Shown: positions 1 to 11,185, counted from the stretch's first letter. The stretch: DNA of 64,000 nucleotides from Congeria kusceri (GCA_027627225.1 CM051038.1:41873841-41937840); one strand, 5' to 3'. Translations and numbers: made by a program. Notes: generated by a model from the letters alone, not told the origin.

Positions 1-2070
1 GGTGAGTGTTAGATGTAGATGAACACTCACCTAATATTCTCTATTTATACTACTCCAACTGAATCAAGCTCATTCATTGATTCATAGGCACTTTATAGTT
101 ATTTTGCTATTTATCTTAAAACATTAATGAACACATTAATTAAAACAATGAGCTTGGTTACGGTGATCTCCACTGTCAATCAATAACCTCAAATTGTGAA
201 ATTGTTGGTTGTTTTACAATAAATGTAATTGTTTGATTGTTGCAAATTGCAGTCTAATATGCATGATATACCAGTAAAAGTAATTGTATGTACTTCTTTG
301 GCAATGAAAAACATCATGCTAGGTTTAATTTCACTGTCTGTAATAAAAATCAAAAGCACATATAAGACCATTAGAAAATGTTTTATTTACGTAACCTTAA
401 AACAACGTTTTTGCAAAAAAATCACGGAGAAGGTTTCGTGATATTGAAAGATATGATATTATAACTATCAACATTACGTAGAATACTGGTAAAGAAACCA
501 CTGATGATTTCTTAGAAGTCTTTTTATGCGGTTAATGCGTAGTTTGTGTTTGCATTGATTGTACTTAAATAAGTACGTCAAATTGATTTCGATGATGGGG
601 TCATATTGTCCCTATTACTTTAATTTATCATTATACGTACCATTCGAACGTAATATGACCAAATGGCTAATTGCTATGTTGATGTTCTAAAAACGGTTAT
701 ATCGAGAAATGCTACCCGCATTTAATCAGTGTTTTTGTACTATAACTTAGCCTACTTTCACTCCAGCTGATTACCTTGGCAGCTAGAAACTGTCTACCTT
801 ATTTTTAATTAAACACGTGATATGCTTACTACTGCACTCGCATCCCGAACGGCCATTTATTTGTTGTCAAGACGTACTCAGACGTTTCATTACCCCGTGG
901 ATACATAATCTAACCTTAAAGCCTATGTCACACAATTACAATTTTGGCTACTATAGCCCACGATTTACAAAATCGTGGTCAAGCGTGAAAAATGTCAACA
1001 ATGGCATACGTGACTGCATCTGTGTGAATCTTGATCAATACTCGATCGATTCTCGACCTGACATAATTTGTTCACGATCGTTAATCGACCATATGCGAGC
1101 TTACTGGAGCACAACGCAATCCTTGTACTAAAAATCAAATGCTGCCAACCAGTTACACAATCGTTACCGGGTATATTAAAATATGTTTGGGAGTGTACAA
1201 ATGGCTATTTCATGCGTGCAAAACCCAACTGATGCCTACAGGAATTTAATCATCAGCACCAAGCATCCGGCACGACGACAGCTATTTCTACCTTCATGTT
1301 CTCAGATAACATGAATGCTAACTACTAGTAAATCTTTATAGTTTTAATATAACAATTATCATTGCCCGAACATTTTACTTCCTCAAACAACCACTGCAAT
1401 ATTATGTCGACCTGCTCTGAAGATACAGAGTTCGAGTATCGATCGTGTACGGGCCGTGTATACGGATATTTGTCGTGTTGAAGTAGTGAGTGGTCGTGTG
1501 TGGGGTCACGTACATATACACGCACATAACTCTAACCTAACATTTAAAAATTACTTACAATAACTTTTGTTCCACATCAGGGTGTATAATGTAGTTCCCA
1601 CAATTCCAACAAACAGTAATATGAGACAATTTTAAGCATTGCCGTCACAATGTTTCTAACGATGGATATTTCAAATTGTATTTCAGGAACATAACAACTG
1701 ATTCTGATATTATTATACTAGCAAAACAAATATCTTCGCAAACAAACATATAAAACCTATACATGTATGCACAAATACATAGATTGTTTTATTTTGAAAT
1801 TTAACAAAATACAATAATCAATCATTTGATCAATATTTGTAGGTCTTCATTGATGACGTTTAACGTTCGAATTGTGGTACTAAGTCGATATAAAAGGTAA
1901 GGGTTGGTTGTCATACCGGAATTTCAAAACATATTTCTTGTTGACAAAAAGTTAACTTATAATAATTAATGTCTAAAAATGATTTCAAGCATAGCAAAGC
2001 TCAAATTCTACTATGAACACGCGTGAGTTCTTTAGTCATAGGTTCTGAAGCTTTAATGCGCATAGTCTCT
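1..2070. other. No recognised gene
   Basis: AT-rich sequence with only short, unremarkable open frames on both strands (longest about 104 codons at 817-1131). I see no domain motif, splice pattern or clear repeat array. It is probably intergenic. Confidence 0.5.
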
Positions 2071-2074
2071 GGGT

Positions 2075-4206
2075 TCAGACGACACGCATATTCTGACAAA
2101 TGCCGATTACTCTCTTCAGATGCCAGTTGGCCGCGTTATTTCTAGGTTTGTTACGAATAGAAAGCGAGTACAGAAATACAGCTCCATTAAGGTCACCACT
2201 CATCTCAACACAATGACCCACCAGATTAAGCGCAGTGTCTACATGGTACAAGTAGTCAGGATTCTGTGTCATGTAATCTTCTAATGCCAACACAGCACCC
2301 ATCTGTCGAGATTTGTCACCGAGTCCGCCGTACGTGAGATATTGCATATAATACAGGAACACTGGAGCGTCTACACAGACAATTCTGGTCCAATCACGTT
2401 GTACAATATAACATTCATTGATTTCAGATTCAATTCCCGTTCTGTTCATTTCATATAACAGTGCTGGAGGCACACACTATGCTTCATGCCTAAGAAAGTG
2501 CACACACATTTCGGTATTGTTTTCATTTAGCGAATGGTCTCCACTTGTGTAGACTGCAAAAGTATGTAGAAGTTTGTCTCTAATGCGTTTTTTATCACAT
2601 GAGCAAATTGCTCGTAATGTCTGTTCTTTGAAGCGCCTTTCCACATCGCGTAGAAGGAGGTTTGCCGAATATAAATGCCCTGTGCAATACAATATGGATG
2701 CCAGTTTCAAACGGTTTGAGGCTGCATCCGTTTTCATTGAGTATTTAAAAAATTCCAGGACATGTTGATTGATAGAAGTACGATTTCGGATGCACATCGC
2801 CGCTATCACAGACGCTTGGAAAGCAAATAATAATGATCTTGACATTTCTTCAGCTACCTTCTTTTGTAAATCATTACCGTTAAGACAATAATTTGCACTG
2901 TCCCGTTGCAATCGTTGAAGATAATGCAAACAATTCTCGTTTGAACATTCTAAAAAGTCAGTGACGAGAGCGTGAATATGCGAATGTAGTACCGTAATTC
3001 TGTCAAACTCAAGTTTTCTACGAATGCATATATGCATTATGTAAGGTACTAGTTCATGCTTGCATCGCATATGGTCAGTGTTCCGTGAACGCAACTTCAT
3101 ACCGACATTATCAATGTTTATTTCGCTTAATCCTTGTAGGTTGTTTTCTATAAGTGATGAAACAAAAGTATGTAACTTGTGACGCTGAATAACAGACAGT
3201 TTACCGTCAAACAAATTAACACCTCTTATTACATAATGAGGGCATATACCAATTTTGAGCCATCTACGTAGAGTGTGTAAACAGTTTAATTAGCAATGCT
3301 AAATTACGTTCTTGCCAAAGATTCGTGTGTGTTCTTTCAATTGTATAAAATAACACAGTCTTGCAATGAAAACTCGTGATTCCGTCTTCTACTACGTTGC
3401 ATAAAAGGGACTTCTTTATCATTTTCAGTAATACATAACATTTAAGTTGAGTAATAGTTAAACTGAACATGAGTTTTCTCTCGATGAGGTTTGGCGACAG
3501 CCTCCATTCGAGATGTTTTGTGTCGCTGAACGGATGTCCGACAGGCACTAGGAAGCACATACATGTTTTAGCGTCGTCAAGCAATTCCTGTGTTGGCCAG
3601 TGGCCCGGTCTATGTCTGTTTATCCATTCCTTCACTTCAGGCATTAAATGTGTTACGCTTAATGCATGCACAACGTCATATTCTTCCGACCAACTAGTGG
3701 AAGGACCTGCCGTGTGTGCACTACCAAGAATTCGTAATGTATATTCAATCGAAATATCCTTCCAACTTTCTGTGTTTACTAATATTCTGCCACTTTTATC
3801 GCGTACTATCATGTCATTTTATAACACGCGTTTCTGGTTCTGGTGAAAATCTTCTAATAACCCGGAGAAGGTACTGCTGTGGGGGTAAATCCGGATCCTT
3901 CAGCATCATCATTGTTATCAGTCCACGCCTCCATGCTGCCAGTTCTGACATCACATGCACTTTTGAATAATAGAAGAGCATGTCTGTGTCGGACTGGAGT
4001 CCGGGCGTTGTGGTCCCTTCCGACTGACTGCCAAAATAGAACCAATTGCTTGATAGTTTTAGGAGCGCAGTTATCATATTAGAACACGTCTCTTTTAACA
4101 GAAATGAATTTCTCCTTGCCATTACAATATCCTCAGTCATCCCGGCATCTTCAAGGGCAGAGGAGAGTCGCGCGGACAAGGTTGTGTAAAACTCGGGAGC
4201 GCAATA
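2075..4206 (-). pseudogene. Mab-21/cGAS-like nucleotidyltransferase pseudogene
   Basis: Four consecutive open segments on the minus strand (about 4206-3814, 3812-3284, 3285-2477, 2473-2075) make one Mab-21-like protein of roughly 700 residues, the size usual for bivalve members. The N-terminal part has the nucleotidyltransferase signature GSQSEGTTTPGLQSDTDML: a GS motif, then an acidic DxD pair. The middle part is the Mab-21 helical region (CYVLLKMIKKSLL, TNLWQERN, then CLHTLRRWLK when read across the second break), and the C-terminus looks like TPR helices. Three lesions are visible: a one-base excess in AAAA near 3817, another near 3283-3290, and an in-frame TAG at 2477-2479. The frame opens upstream without a convincing ATG, so the 5' exon is missing or elsewhere. 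In this family intact members make cyclic dinucleotides or act in development; this copy is most likely dead. Confidence 0.85.
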
Positions 4207-4243
4207 ATCACTCTATAATAAAAATAAACAACACTAATGCAGC

Positions 4244-4330
4244 CGCAGTGTTACGTTTACATACAGTACGGCTCGGGCGTTGTTTGCCTTTTCCGCAGTG
4301 TCGCCGCGGACGATTTTAATCCAGCGCAGA
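4244..4330 (+). repeat. GC-rich inverted repeat, left copy
   Basis: This is related in inverted orientation to 6560-6640. A 23-base block is identical (4289-4311 against the complement of 6575-6597), and both copies begin CAGTACGGCTCG. The GC-rich tract continues to about 4490 with more diverged CGCCGCGG motifs. The pair flanks the tandem-core element at 4752-6207. Confidence 0.55.
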
Positions 4331-4657
4331 CAATAGCGGGGTTTCTTTTTTCTACCGCGTCAAAATCACCGAGACCGATCGACAGAAACCCACGCGTTCA
4401 CCCCGAGACTCTTATCTCGTTTTATCTCATCGTCGACCGCCGCGGACAATCGCGGCAATTTTTATATCGATCGCGGCGTTTAGGACTACTTTCTTATAGC
4501 ATTATTTGTTTTAGGCATATTCAACAAGTGTTTGCATTTAATGTGTACTTTTAAGCCCAGACAAACTTATTTTTGTCAATAAACATCATTGTTTAATATT
4601 CTTTTTAAACCATATATCAAAAGAACCATATTCATATAACAAAGAAACATTTTATAG

Positions 4658-4751
4658 GTATTATTATTATTATTATTATTATTAGAAGTTTAATAATAAT
4701 AATAATAATAATAATAATGATAACAATAATAATAATAATAATTATTATTAT
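4658..4751. repeat. (ATT)n/(AAT)n microsatellite
   Basis: An ATT run, a short spacer AGAAGTTT, then an AAT run with a few interruptions and a return to ATT. It abuts the left end of the tandem-core element, so that element's target duplication cannot be read. Confidence 0.9.
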
Positions 4752-6207
4752 CATGCCCCCCTTCGAAGAAGTGGGGGTATCCTGCTTTGCACCTGTCCGT
4801 CGGTCGGTCGGTCGGTCGGTGTGTCGGTCGATCGGTCGATCGGATGGTCGGTCTGTCCGTAGACCATTTCGTTTCCGCACGATATCTAGAGAACGATATC
4901 TAGAGAACGCTTTGACCTACGATCATGAAAGTTGGTATGATGGTTACTTGGGAGGAAAGGAAGACGCCTAGATATTTTGAGGTCAACAAGTCAAAGGTCA
5001 AGGTCACCCTTGCTAAAAATAGAAAAACGGTTTCCGCTCAATAACTTGAGAACGCATAGAGATATTTTAATGAAACTATACATAGATACCTTATATCGAG
5101 ACCTCGCTTGGAATAGCATATGGGATGGGGTCAAGGTCAAGGTCACCGTTACTAAAAATAGATAAACGGTTTCCGCTCAATAACTTGAGAACGCATAAAG
5201 ATATTTAATGAAACTTCATACAAAGATACCTTATATTGAGACCTCGCTTGGGATTGCATATGGGGAGGGATGGGTCAAGGTCTAGGTCACCGTTACTAAA
5301 TATAGAAAAACGGTCTCTGCTCAATAACTTGAGAACGCATCGAGATATTTTAATGAAGTTTCATACATAGATACCTTATATTGAAACCTCGATTGGAATT
5401 GCATATAGGGTTGGGTGGGGTCAAGGTCAATGTGACCGTTACTAAAAATAGAAAAAATTGTTTCCGCTCAATAACTGGAGAACGCATCGAGATATTTTAA
5501 TGAAACTTCATACATATATGCCTTATATCGAAGCCTTGCTTGAGATTGCATATGGGATGGGTGTGGTCAAGGTCAATGTGACAGCTACTAAAAATAGAAA
5601 GCGGTTTCCGCTTAATAACTTGAGAACGCATCAAGATATTTTCATGAGACTTCATACATATATATCTTATATTAAGACCTCTCTTGGGATTGCATATGTG
5701 GTGGGTGGGGTCAAGGTCAAGGTCACCGTTACTAAAACTAGAAAAACGCTTTTCGCTAAATAACTTGACAAGCATTGAGATATTTTAATGAAACTTCATA
5801 CATAGATACATTATATCGAGACCTCGCTTGGGATTGCATATGGGTTGGGTGGGGTCAAGGTCACCGTTGCTAAACATAGAAAAACGGTTTCCGCTCAATA
5901 ACTTGAGAACGCATCCAGATATTTTAATGAAACTTCATACATAGATACCTTATATTGAGACCTCTCTTGGGATTTCATATTGGGTGGGTGGGGTCAAGGT
6001 CAAGGTTACCATAACTATAAATAGAAAAACGGTTTCCACTTAATAACTTGAGAACGCATCGAGATATTTTAATGAAACTTCATACATAGATACCATATAT
6101 TGAGACCTCGCTTGGGATTGCATATTTAAAAAAATTCTTAACAATTGCACATATTCACAACTTGGCTGCAAGTCGGGGGCATACATGTTTTACAAACATC
6201 TCTTGTT
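4752..6207 (+). mobile_element. Tandem-core repeat element, family 1
   Basis: The left end can fold into a hairpin (CCCCCCTTC, loop, GAAGTGGGGG), followed by a GGTC-type tetranucleotide microsatellite at about 4797-4860. Eight diverged copies of a roughly 140 bp unit follow, from about 4985 to 6125. Each unit has GGTCAAGGTCAAGGTCACC, a TAGAAAAACGGTTTCCGCTC block and an ATTTTAATGAAACTTCATAC block. The right end is a GGGGGCAT stretch and CTCTTGTT. There is no coding capacity. The plan resembles non-autonomous mollusc elements with a microsatellite plus tandem core (pearl/CvA type), but the class is an inference. Confidence 0.75.
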
Positions 6208-6321
6208 ATTATTTCTGTTATTATTAAAATAAATATTATTTAATATTATTATCATCATTTTTGTTTAATACCTTAATTTTGTTTTAAAAATAGTCTGCCA
6301 ACAAAATGCAACATACGCTAT

Positions 6322-6363
6322 TGTGCCAGAGTTTTATATTAATGTGCCAGAGTTTTATATTAA
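6322..6363. repeat. 21 bp direct duplication
   Basis: TGTGCCAGAGTTTTATATTAA occurs twice in perfect tandem. Confidence 0.95.
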
Positions 6364-6419
6364 TGTACATATACATGTTAACCCGTAAACTTCATAAACA
6401 ACATCAATTTAAATTCCAA

Positions 6420-6660
6420 CTATGCTGTAGATTGTAACGATAAGATCGCGGTGTCACCGCGAGTCGCAGTATCTACCTCCTGCTGAGTTTCTTCGGCGAT
6501 AAAGTTTTCATCACCGCGTTCGGTCACGCTCACCCTCGTCGACCGCGTTCCGCGGCGATTTCGAGTCGATAAGAGTCCGCGGCGACACTGCGGAAAAACA
6601 CTAATAACGCGCGAGCCGTACTGTAGTATAACGTTGAACATATATCTTAGGAATTTAACA
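6420..6660 (-). repeat. GC-rich inverted repeat, right copy
   Basis: This is the counterpart, on the minus strand, of 4244-4330, sharing the identical 23-base block at 6575-6597. The copy extends through CG-rich sequence (GTCGACGAGGGTGAGCG on the minus strand). A 114-codon open frame here follows the repeat and has no recognisable domain. Confidence 0.55.
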
Positions 6661-6749
6661 GCGGTATATTCCATACAACAAGAACAGATGAATAACTGTT
6701 CCTGCTGACATGTTTTCTCGTTGTAAAAACAGTGATGCAATCGTCTAGA

Positions 6750-6776
6750 TACACCCCCCCCCACCCCCCACCCCCT
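6750..6776. repeat. C-rich tract, possible G-quadruplex on the minus strand
   Basis: Runs of 10, 6 and 5 C separated by single A residues give three or more G-runs on the minus strand. Confidence 0.7.
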
Positions 6777-7133
6777 AAACGGAAATCTCGCCGAAATCTC
6801 GCTCTCGTTATGCGCGTTATTTGATAATGTCGAAATCGTGAATAATATAGATACAACTGAGATAATTTATTGATTACGAAGAATAGATAACTTGTATTGG
6901 GTTGTACAATGAGCTGACTGGGGAATTAAAATGATAACTGCTGGCAGCTGATTGTGAATTGTAAACCGTTAATTTAAAAGTAGTTAAGTGCATCACAGTA
7001 CTCTTTATTGTGTAATAGCGTGACTAACTTTGGTATGACACCATGTGAAATATATAGAAGTAAAATGGAATTATTATGATATACTTTGCTTTATCAAAGT
7101 GAACTGACAAGTAATGTTTGAGTGTAAATTACA

Positions 7134-7532
7134 ATGGGTAAGAAAGACTTTTGCTGTGCTGAAGGTTGCTTTCATGAACGTTCACGAGGTGCAGTTGGCA
7201 AATTCCACATATTTCCTAAAGACCAAACAACAAGATAAGCATGGTTTTCTAAAATCTCTAGAGTGGTAAAAGTGATAGAAAATGGAAAATCAGTTACGAA
7301 ACCATGGTTACCAAGCAGATCTTCAAAGTTCTGCAGCTGTCACTTTGATACCCCAACAACCAAGTCAAGGAAGATTTGTTTTATTCCTTCAGTTGTTAAG
7401 CACCGACCAGCCAGCACCAAACCAAGCAGAAAACCACCTAATGAAAGACATTCTGGTCTGCAGGAGAACCATAACAAGACCTCTGTTTACAGCTATTCCA
7501 TTAGTATGTATCTCAATAAAATTCACTAGGCA
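7134..7532 (+). pseudogene. THAP zinc-finger domain remnant
   Basis: Reading from ATG 7134, the frame gives a THAP domain: CCAEGC (first zinc pair), GKFHIFPKD, AWFSKISR, the invariant PW in KPWLPSRSSKFC, CSCHF (second zinc pair, C-x2-H type) and a C-terminal CFIPSVV in the place of the AVPTIF box. Codon 35 is TAA (7236-7238), in the middle of conserved sequence between PKDQTTR and AWFSK, so it replaces one residue instead of ending the protein. After the domain the frame runs about 35 codons without a known motif. THAP domains bind DNA and occur in host transcription factors and in P-element-like transposases; nothing here separates the two origins. No transposase core or terminal repeats were seen nearby. 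Confidence 0.8.
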
Positions 7533-7549
7533 AAGCTATGTAATGTAAC

Positions 7550-7840
7550 AGTGCCAAGAATAATTATTATACAAAAAACATCGATATTTAAATTGTAATT
7601 TATTTGTGTACACTTCTTAACTTCTTCTTGACACTTTTGACATTATGATTATCAAAAGAGAATTTCTCAACTTGTACTGTTTGCACACCGGCTTTGTGGG
7701 TTAGCTAAATTCTTCCCGATTACTTACAAGGTCTGGTTTGTGAAATATACTCGAAAATATAATTTGTATTATATTGACAGCATTGGGCAAGAAGAGAATA
7801 AATCATTTCGAAACAAAATAACAATATAAAAACTAGTCAT
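7550..7840. other. No recognised gene
   Basis: AT-rich spacer between the THAP remnant and the Penelope-like element. No motif seen. Confidence 0.5.
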
Positions 7841-8080
7841 GTTATTTAATTGTTGACCTGATATATATAACAAAACAGAAAACACGTCGCATAGGTTAAA
7901 ATAATTGCATTTATTTGAAATATGCCGACCGGTGGCGCCAAGCTCTTCAAGGCATATCACACATAAATACAAACGTCAAAATTGTCAAAGTAACGACGTC
8001 AATTCTGTTATGACGTAAAATGTCACAAATATTCTAATTGTGGAAAAAGTCAACAACAACACGTGAAATGAGTCAATTCA

Positions 8081-8124
8081 ATTTATCTTTCAACGTTTCG
8101 GCTTACGCCTTCATCAGGATAAAT
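8081..8124 (-). ncRNA. Hammerhead-ribozyme-like motif
   Basis: On the minus strand: ATTTATC (stem I), CTGATGA core, a GGC/GCC stem with GTAA loop, GAAA, then CGTTGAAA and GATAAAT, which pairs perfectly with the first arm (7 bp). Penelope-like elements are known to carry hammerhead ribozymes in their terminal repeats, and the position fits. The base before the cleavage point does not fit the NUH rule (AAA here), and stem II has one extra A, so self-cleavage is doubtful. Confidence 0.6.
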
Positions 8125-8389
8125 GACAATTAAACAACGGACGTGACGTCATGCAATAACGTTACGTTATTTGGCGAAAAAACGTATAGAAATAAGTATA
8201 CATGTTTAAATTAATAAAGAATTTACAACATACATGACAGTTTAGTACTATGCGGATATAAAATACAGATATTTCCTATAGCAATATAATATAAAAAATC
8301 AAAAATAGGAAAAAACGCAGTAGTACTAAACATATTATTTAATTTTACATGCACTTTAAGCCGTAAACAGTATTTGGAATTAAGGCCAT

Positions 8390-9556
8390 CTGGAGCTTGT
8401 GTTTTTAACTTATGTATCCAGAATGTTTCCTTGCATAAGCGATTAACATTACTATTTACAACATCAATAGGCATAAATGAAAAATTAGCCATACTATGGT
8501 TCATTAAAGTGACTAGCAACAAAAGTAGAGAATGCAGGATCAGTAAAATTGGATATATCAACTTTATGACTATTCGTACATCTTGAAACGGGTTGCATAG
8601 TTTGTCCAACATGTTGAATGTTACACCTTTTACATTATATTAAATAGATAACATTTTTAGACTGGCAGTTTGTATTGTGCCATAATGTAAATGTTTCTCC
8701 TGTTACGTTACTGGTGAATGTCGACCCAGTACATATGCGTATACAATGTGAACAACGTTTTTTGTTACAGCTATTAGTGGAATAAGCGTTATCAGTGTTT
8801 ATTTTTAAATCTGAACTAACTAAATAGTCATGCAAATTTTTTGGACGTCTGTAAGCCACGATTGGTTTAAATTTGTCATGTACATATTTAACACCTTCAG
8901 TCTTTGATATGTTAAGGAGGTCCCAGTATCGGTGGATAGTACCGCCTATATTGGGCAATAACGGATTATATTCCACCGTAAAAGGCAATATACTTTTTTT
9001 CCCCGTAACAGAGGGCTTCAGAGCTTCTTTCTGTGACGACTGTGATACTTTATTAAAGGCAACGTCTATCACGGATTCCGGGAAGTTTCTTTCTAAGAAG
9101 AAGTCACGTAGTTGGTCAAGAGAGGAGTTGAACTGCTCATCATTAGATATTATTCTCCTATAGCGCTTGGCCTGGCTATATGGTATTCCGTCTTTGCATT
9201 GTTTTGAATGGCACGATGTGTAGTCCAGATACTAATGATTGTTTTTTTTTTCACAAAAATATCAGTTTCAATTCTAAGCGATTTTATTTTTGAAACTTGA
9301 ACATCCAAGAATGAAACGGTGTTCTTTGATATGGTATGTGTAAATTTGATATTTGGGTGAAAACTGTTCAACTCGTTGATAAACGATTCTAATTCTTCTG
9401 AGGAATGGTCCCAAATCATGAAAATGTCATCAAGGAACCGAAGCCATAGGGATGGTTGTACGTGTCTGGAATTGATGAAGTCCTGCTCAAGCTTCCCCAT
9501 AAATAACGATGCATACGTTGGAGCCATTGCGCTTCCCATCGCTGTACCCATTTTTT
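8390..9556 (-). pseudogene. Penelope-like RT and GIY-YIG endonuclease ORF (element B)
   Basis: The RT C-terminal half has GTAMGSAMAP and WLRFLDDIFMIW (catalytic DD), then FLDVQVSK and, after a shift in a T10 run near 9245, YLDYTSCHSKQCKDG and IPYSQAKRYRR. A linker (CNKKRCSHC, TGETFTLWHNTNC, SKNVIYLI) leads into the nuclease. An in-frame TAA at about 8640 is followed at once by CKRCNIQHVGQT, the GIY-YIG core. One more shift near 8510 leads to the family tail FSFMPIDVV and FWIHKLKTQAPDGLNSK. In intact elements the RT copies RNA and the GIY-YIG nuclease nicks the target. This copy is dead: truncated, two frameshifts and one stop. Confidence 0.88.
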
Positions 9557-9617
9557 ATAAGTAGTAAACAGTGTCCGAATATAGGTTATAAAAAGGAAAT
9601 ATTTTAAAGTTTGGTTC

Positions 9618-9812
9618 TTATTTTGAACATTCATCTAGATGTTTGCTTAAAGGAATTTGTCTTGTTGAGGGGTCCCGCATTTGTTGTTCATGTATAGTAC
9701 GCCGATTACGTAATTCACCACGTGTCTGTCCAATGTAATATTTTTTACAACCACTAAACACTAAAACATAAATTACATTTTTTACATCACATGACATGTC
9801 TGTTTTTATTAA
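9618..9812 (-). pseudogene. GIY-YIG endonuclease domain of Penelope-like element A
   Basis: KTDMSCDVKNVIYVLVFSGC is followed by KKYYIGQTRGELRNRR (the GIY-YIG motif and its arginine) and HEQQMRDPSTRQIPLSKHLD. The upstream part of the frame lies inside the tandem-core element and is not protein-coding in origin. The domain continues the reading from 11186, offset by one base in an A-run. Confidence 0.88.
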
Positions 9813-11179
9813 TCCCCCGCGGCGAAGCGGGAGGGGGATAATAGGAATGCCTTCGTCCGTCCGTCCGTCCGTCCGTCTCTCCGTCCGTCCGTCCGTCCGT
9901 CTGTCCGTCCATCCATCTGTCCGTAACATTTTCGTGTCCCCTCCATATCTCCTATACCCTTTAAAGGATTTTTATGAACCTTGGCTCAAATGTTTAGGTC
10001 ATTGAGACGATGTGCAGAAGGCGTGAGTCAGTCACGCCGGCTCAAGGTCAAGGTCACACTTGAAGGTCAAATATTCGAGCCTCCATTTCGTGTCCGCTCC
10101 ATATCTCCTATATCCTTTGAAGGATTTTCATGAAACTTGGCTCAAATGTTAAGGTCATTAAGACGATGTGCAGAAGGCATGAGTCAGTCACGCCGGCTTA
10201 AGGTCAAGGTCACACTTGAAGGTCATATATTCGAGCCTAGATTTCGTGTCCGCTCCATATCTCCTATACCCTTTGAAGGATTTTCATGAAACTTGGCTCA
10301 AATGTTTAGGTCATTGAGACGATGTGCAGAAGGCATGAGTCAGTCACTCCGGCTCAAGGCCAAGGTCACACTTTTAGGTCAAATACTCGAGCCTCAATTT
10401 CGTGTCCGCTCCATATCTCCTATGCCTTTTGAAGGATTTTCATGAAACTTGGCTCAAATGTTTAGGCCATTGAGACGATGTGCAGAAGTCATGGGCCTTT
10501 CACGCCAGTTCAAGGTAAAGGTCACACTTGAAGATTAAATTGTTGAGCCTCCATTTTCGTGCCCATTTTTCGTGTCCGGTCCATATCCCCTATACTCTTT
10601 GAAGGGTTTTCATGAAACTTGGCTCAAATGTTTTGCTTATTGAGACCATGTGCAAAAGGCATAAGCTAGTCACGCCAACTCAAGGTCAAGGTCACACTTG
10701 AAGGTTGAATATTTGAGCCTGTATTTTCATGTCCGTTCTATATCTCCTGTGCCCTTTAAAGGATTTTCATGAAACTTGCCTCAAATGTTTATCACATTGA
10801 GGCAATGTGCAGAAGGCATGAGGCAGTCACGCCACCTCAAGGTCAAGGTCACACTTGAAGGTCAAATGGTGGAGCCTCCATTCTTGTGTCGGCTCCATAT
10901 CTCCTATGCCCTCTGAAGGATTTTTATGAAACTTGGCTCAAATGTTTATCACATTGAGGCAATGTGCAAAAGGCATGGAGCAGTCTTGCCACCTCAAGGT
11001 CAAGGTCACACGTAAAGGTCAAATGTTTGAGCCTTCATTTTCGTGTCAGCTCCATATTTTCTATGCCCTTTAAGGAATTTTCATGAAACTGATTAAGGTC
11101 AGTGTGACACTTCAAAGTCACCTTTAAAATCTAATGAAGGATCACGGCGGGGGATATGGCTGTCCTTTGGACTGCCTTG
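9813..11179 (+). mobile_element. Tandem-core repeat element, family 2, with TSD
   Basis: The left end is a hairpin (CCCCCGC, loop GGCGAA, GCGGGAGGGGG), then a (GTCC)n microsatellite at about 9856-9925, then eight units of about 157 bp beginning CCATATCTCCTATACCC and carrying GGTCAAGGTCACACTTGAAGG. The right end is CGGCGGGGGATATGG to CTGCCTTG. TATTAA is present on both sides (9807-9812, 11180-11185), and the split Penelope-like frame shows the empty site. No protein is encoded, so it must be mobilised in trans. Confidence 0.85.
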
Positions 11180-11185
11180 TATTAA

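Larger units (their letters stand above)
7850..9556 (-). mobile_element. Penelope-like retroelement B, 5' truncated
   Basis: On the minus strand this copy starts abruptly inside the reverse transcriptase (GTAMGSAMAPTYASLFMGK), runs through the catalytic FLDD, the linker and a GIY-YIG nuclease, and ends in non-coding sequence that has a hammerhead-like motif at 8081-8124. It lies directly behind the tail of Penelope-like element A, a tandem arrangement often seen in this group. The 3' limit near 7850 is approximate. Confidence 0.85.

Noticed and set aside
817..1131. 104-codon open frame
   Set aside because: No motif, no splice sites that extend it, and no similarity to known families that I can recognise.
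4632..4880. Isoleucine-rich open frame
   Set aside because: It is a translation of the ATT microsatellite and the adjacent GGTC repeat.
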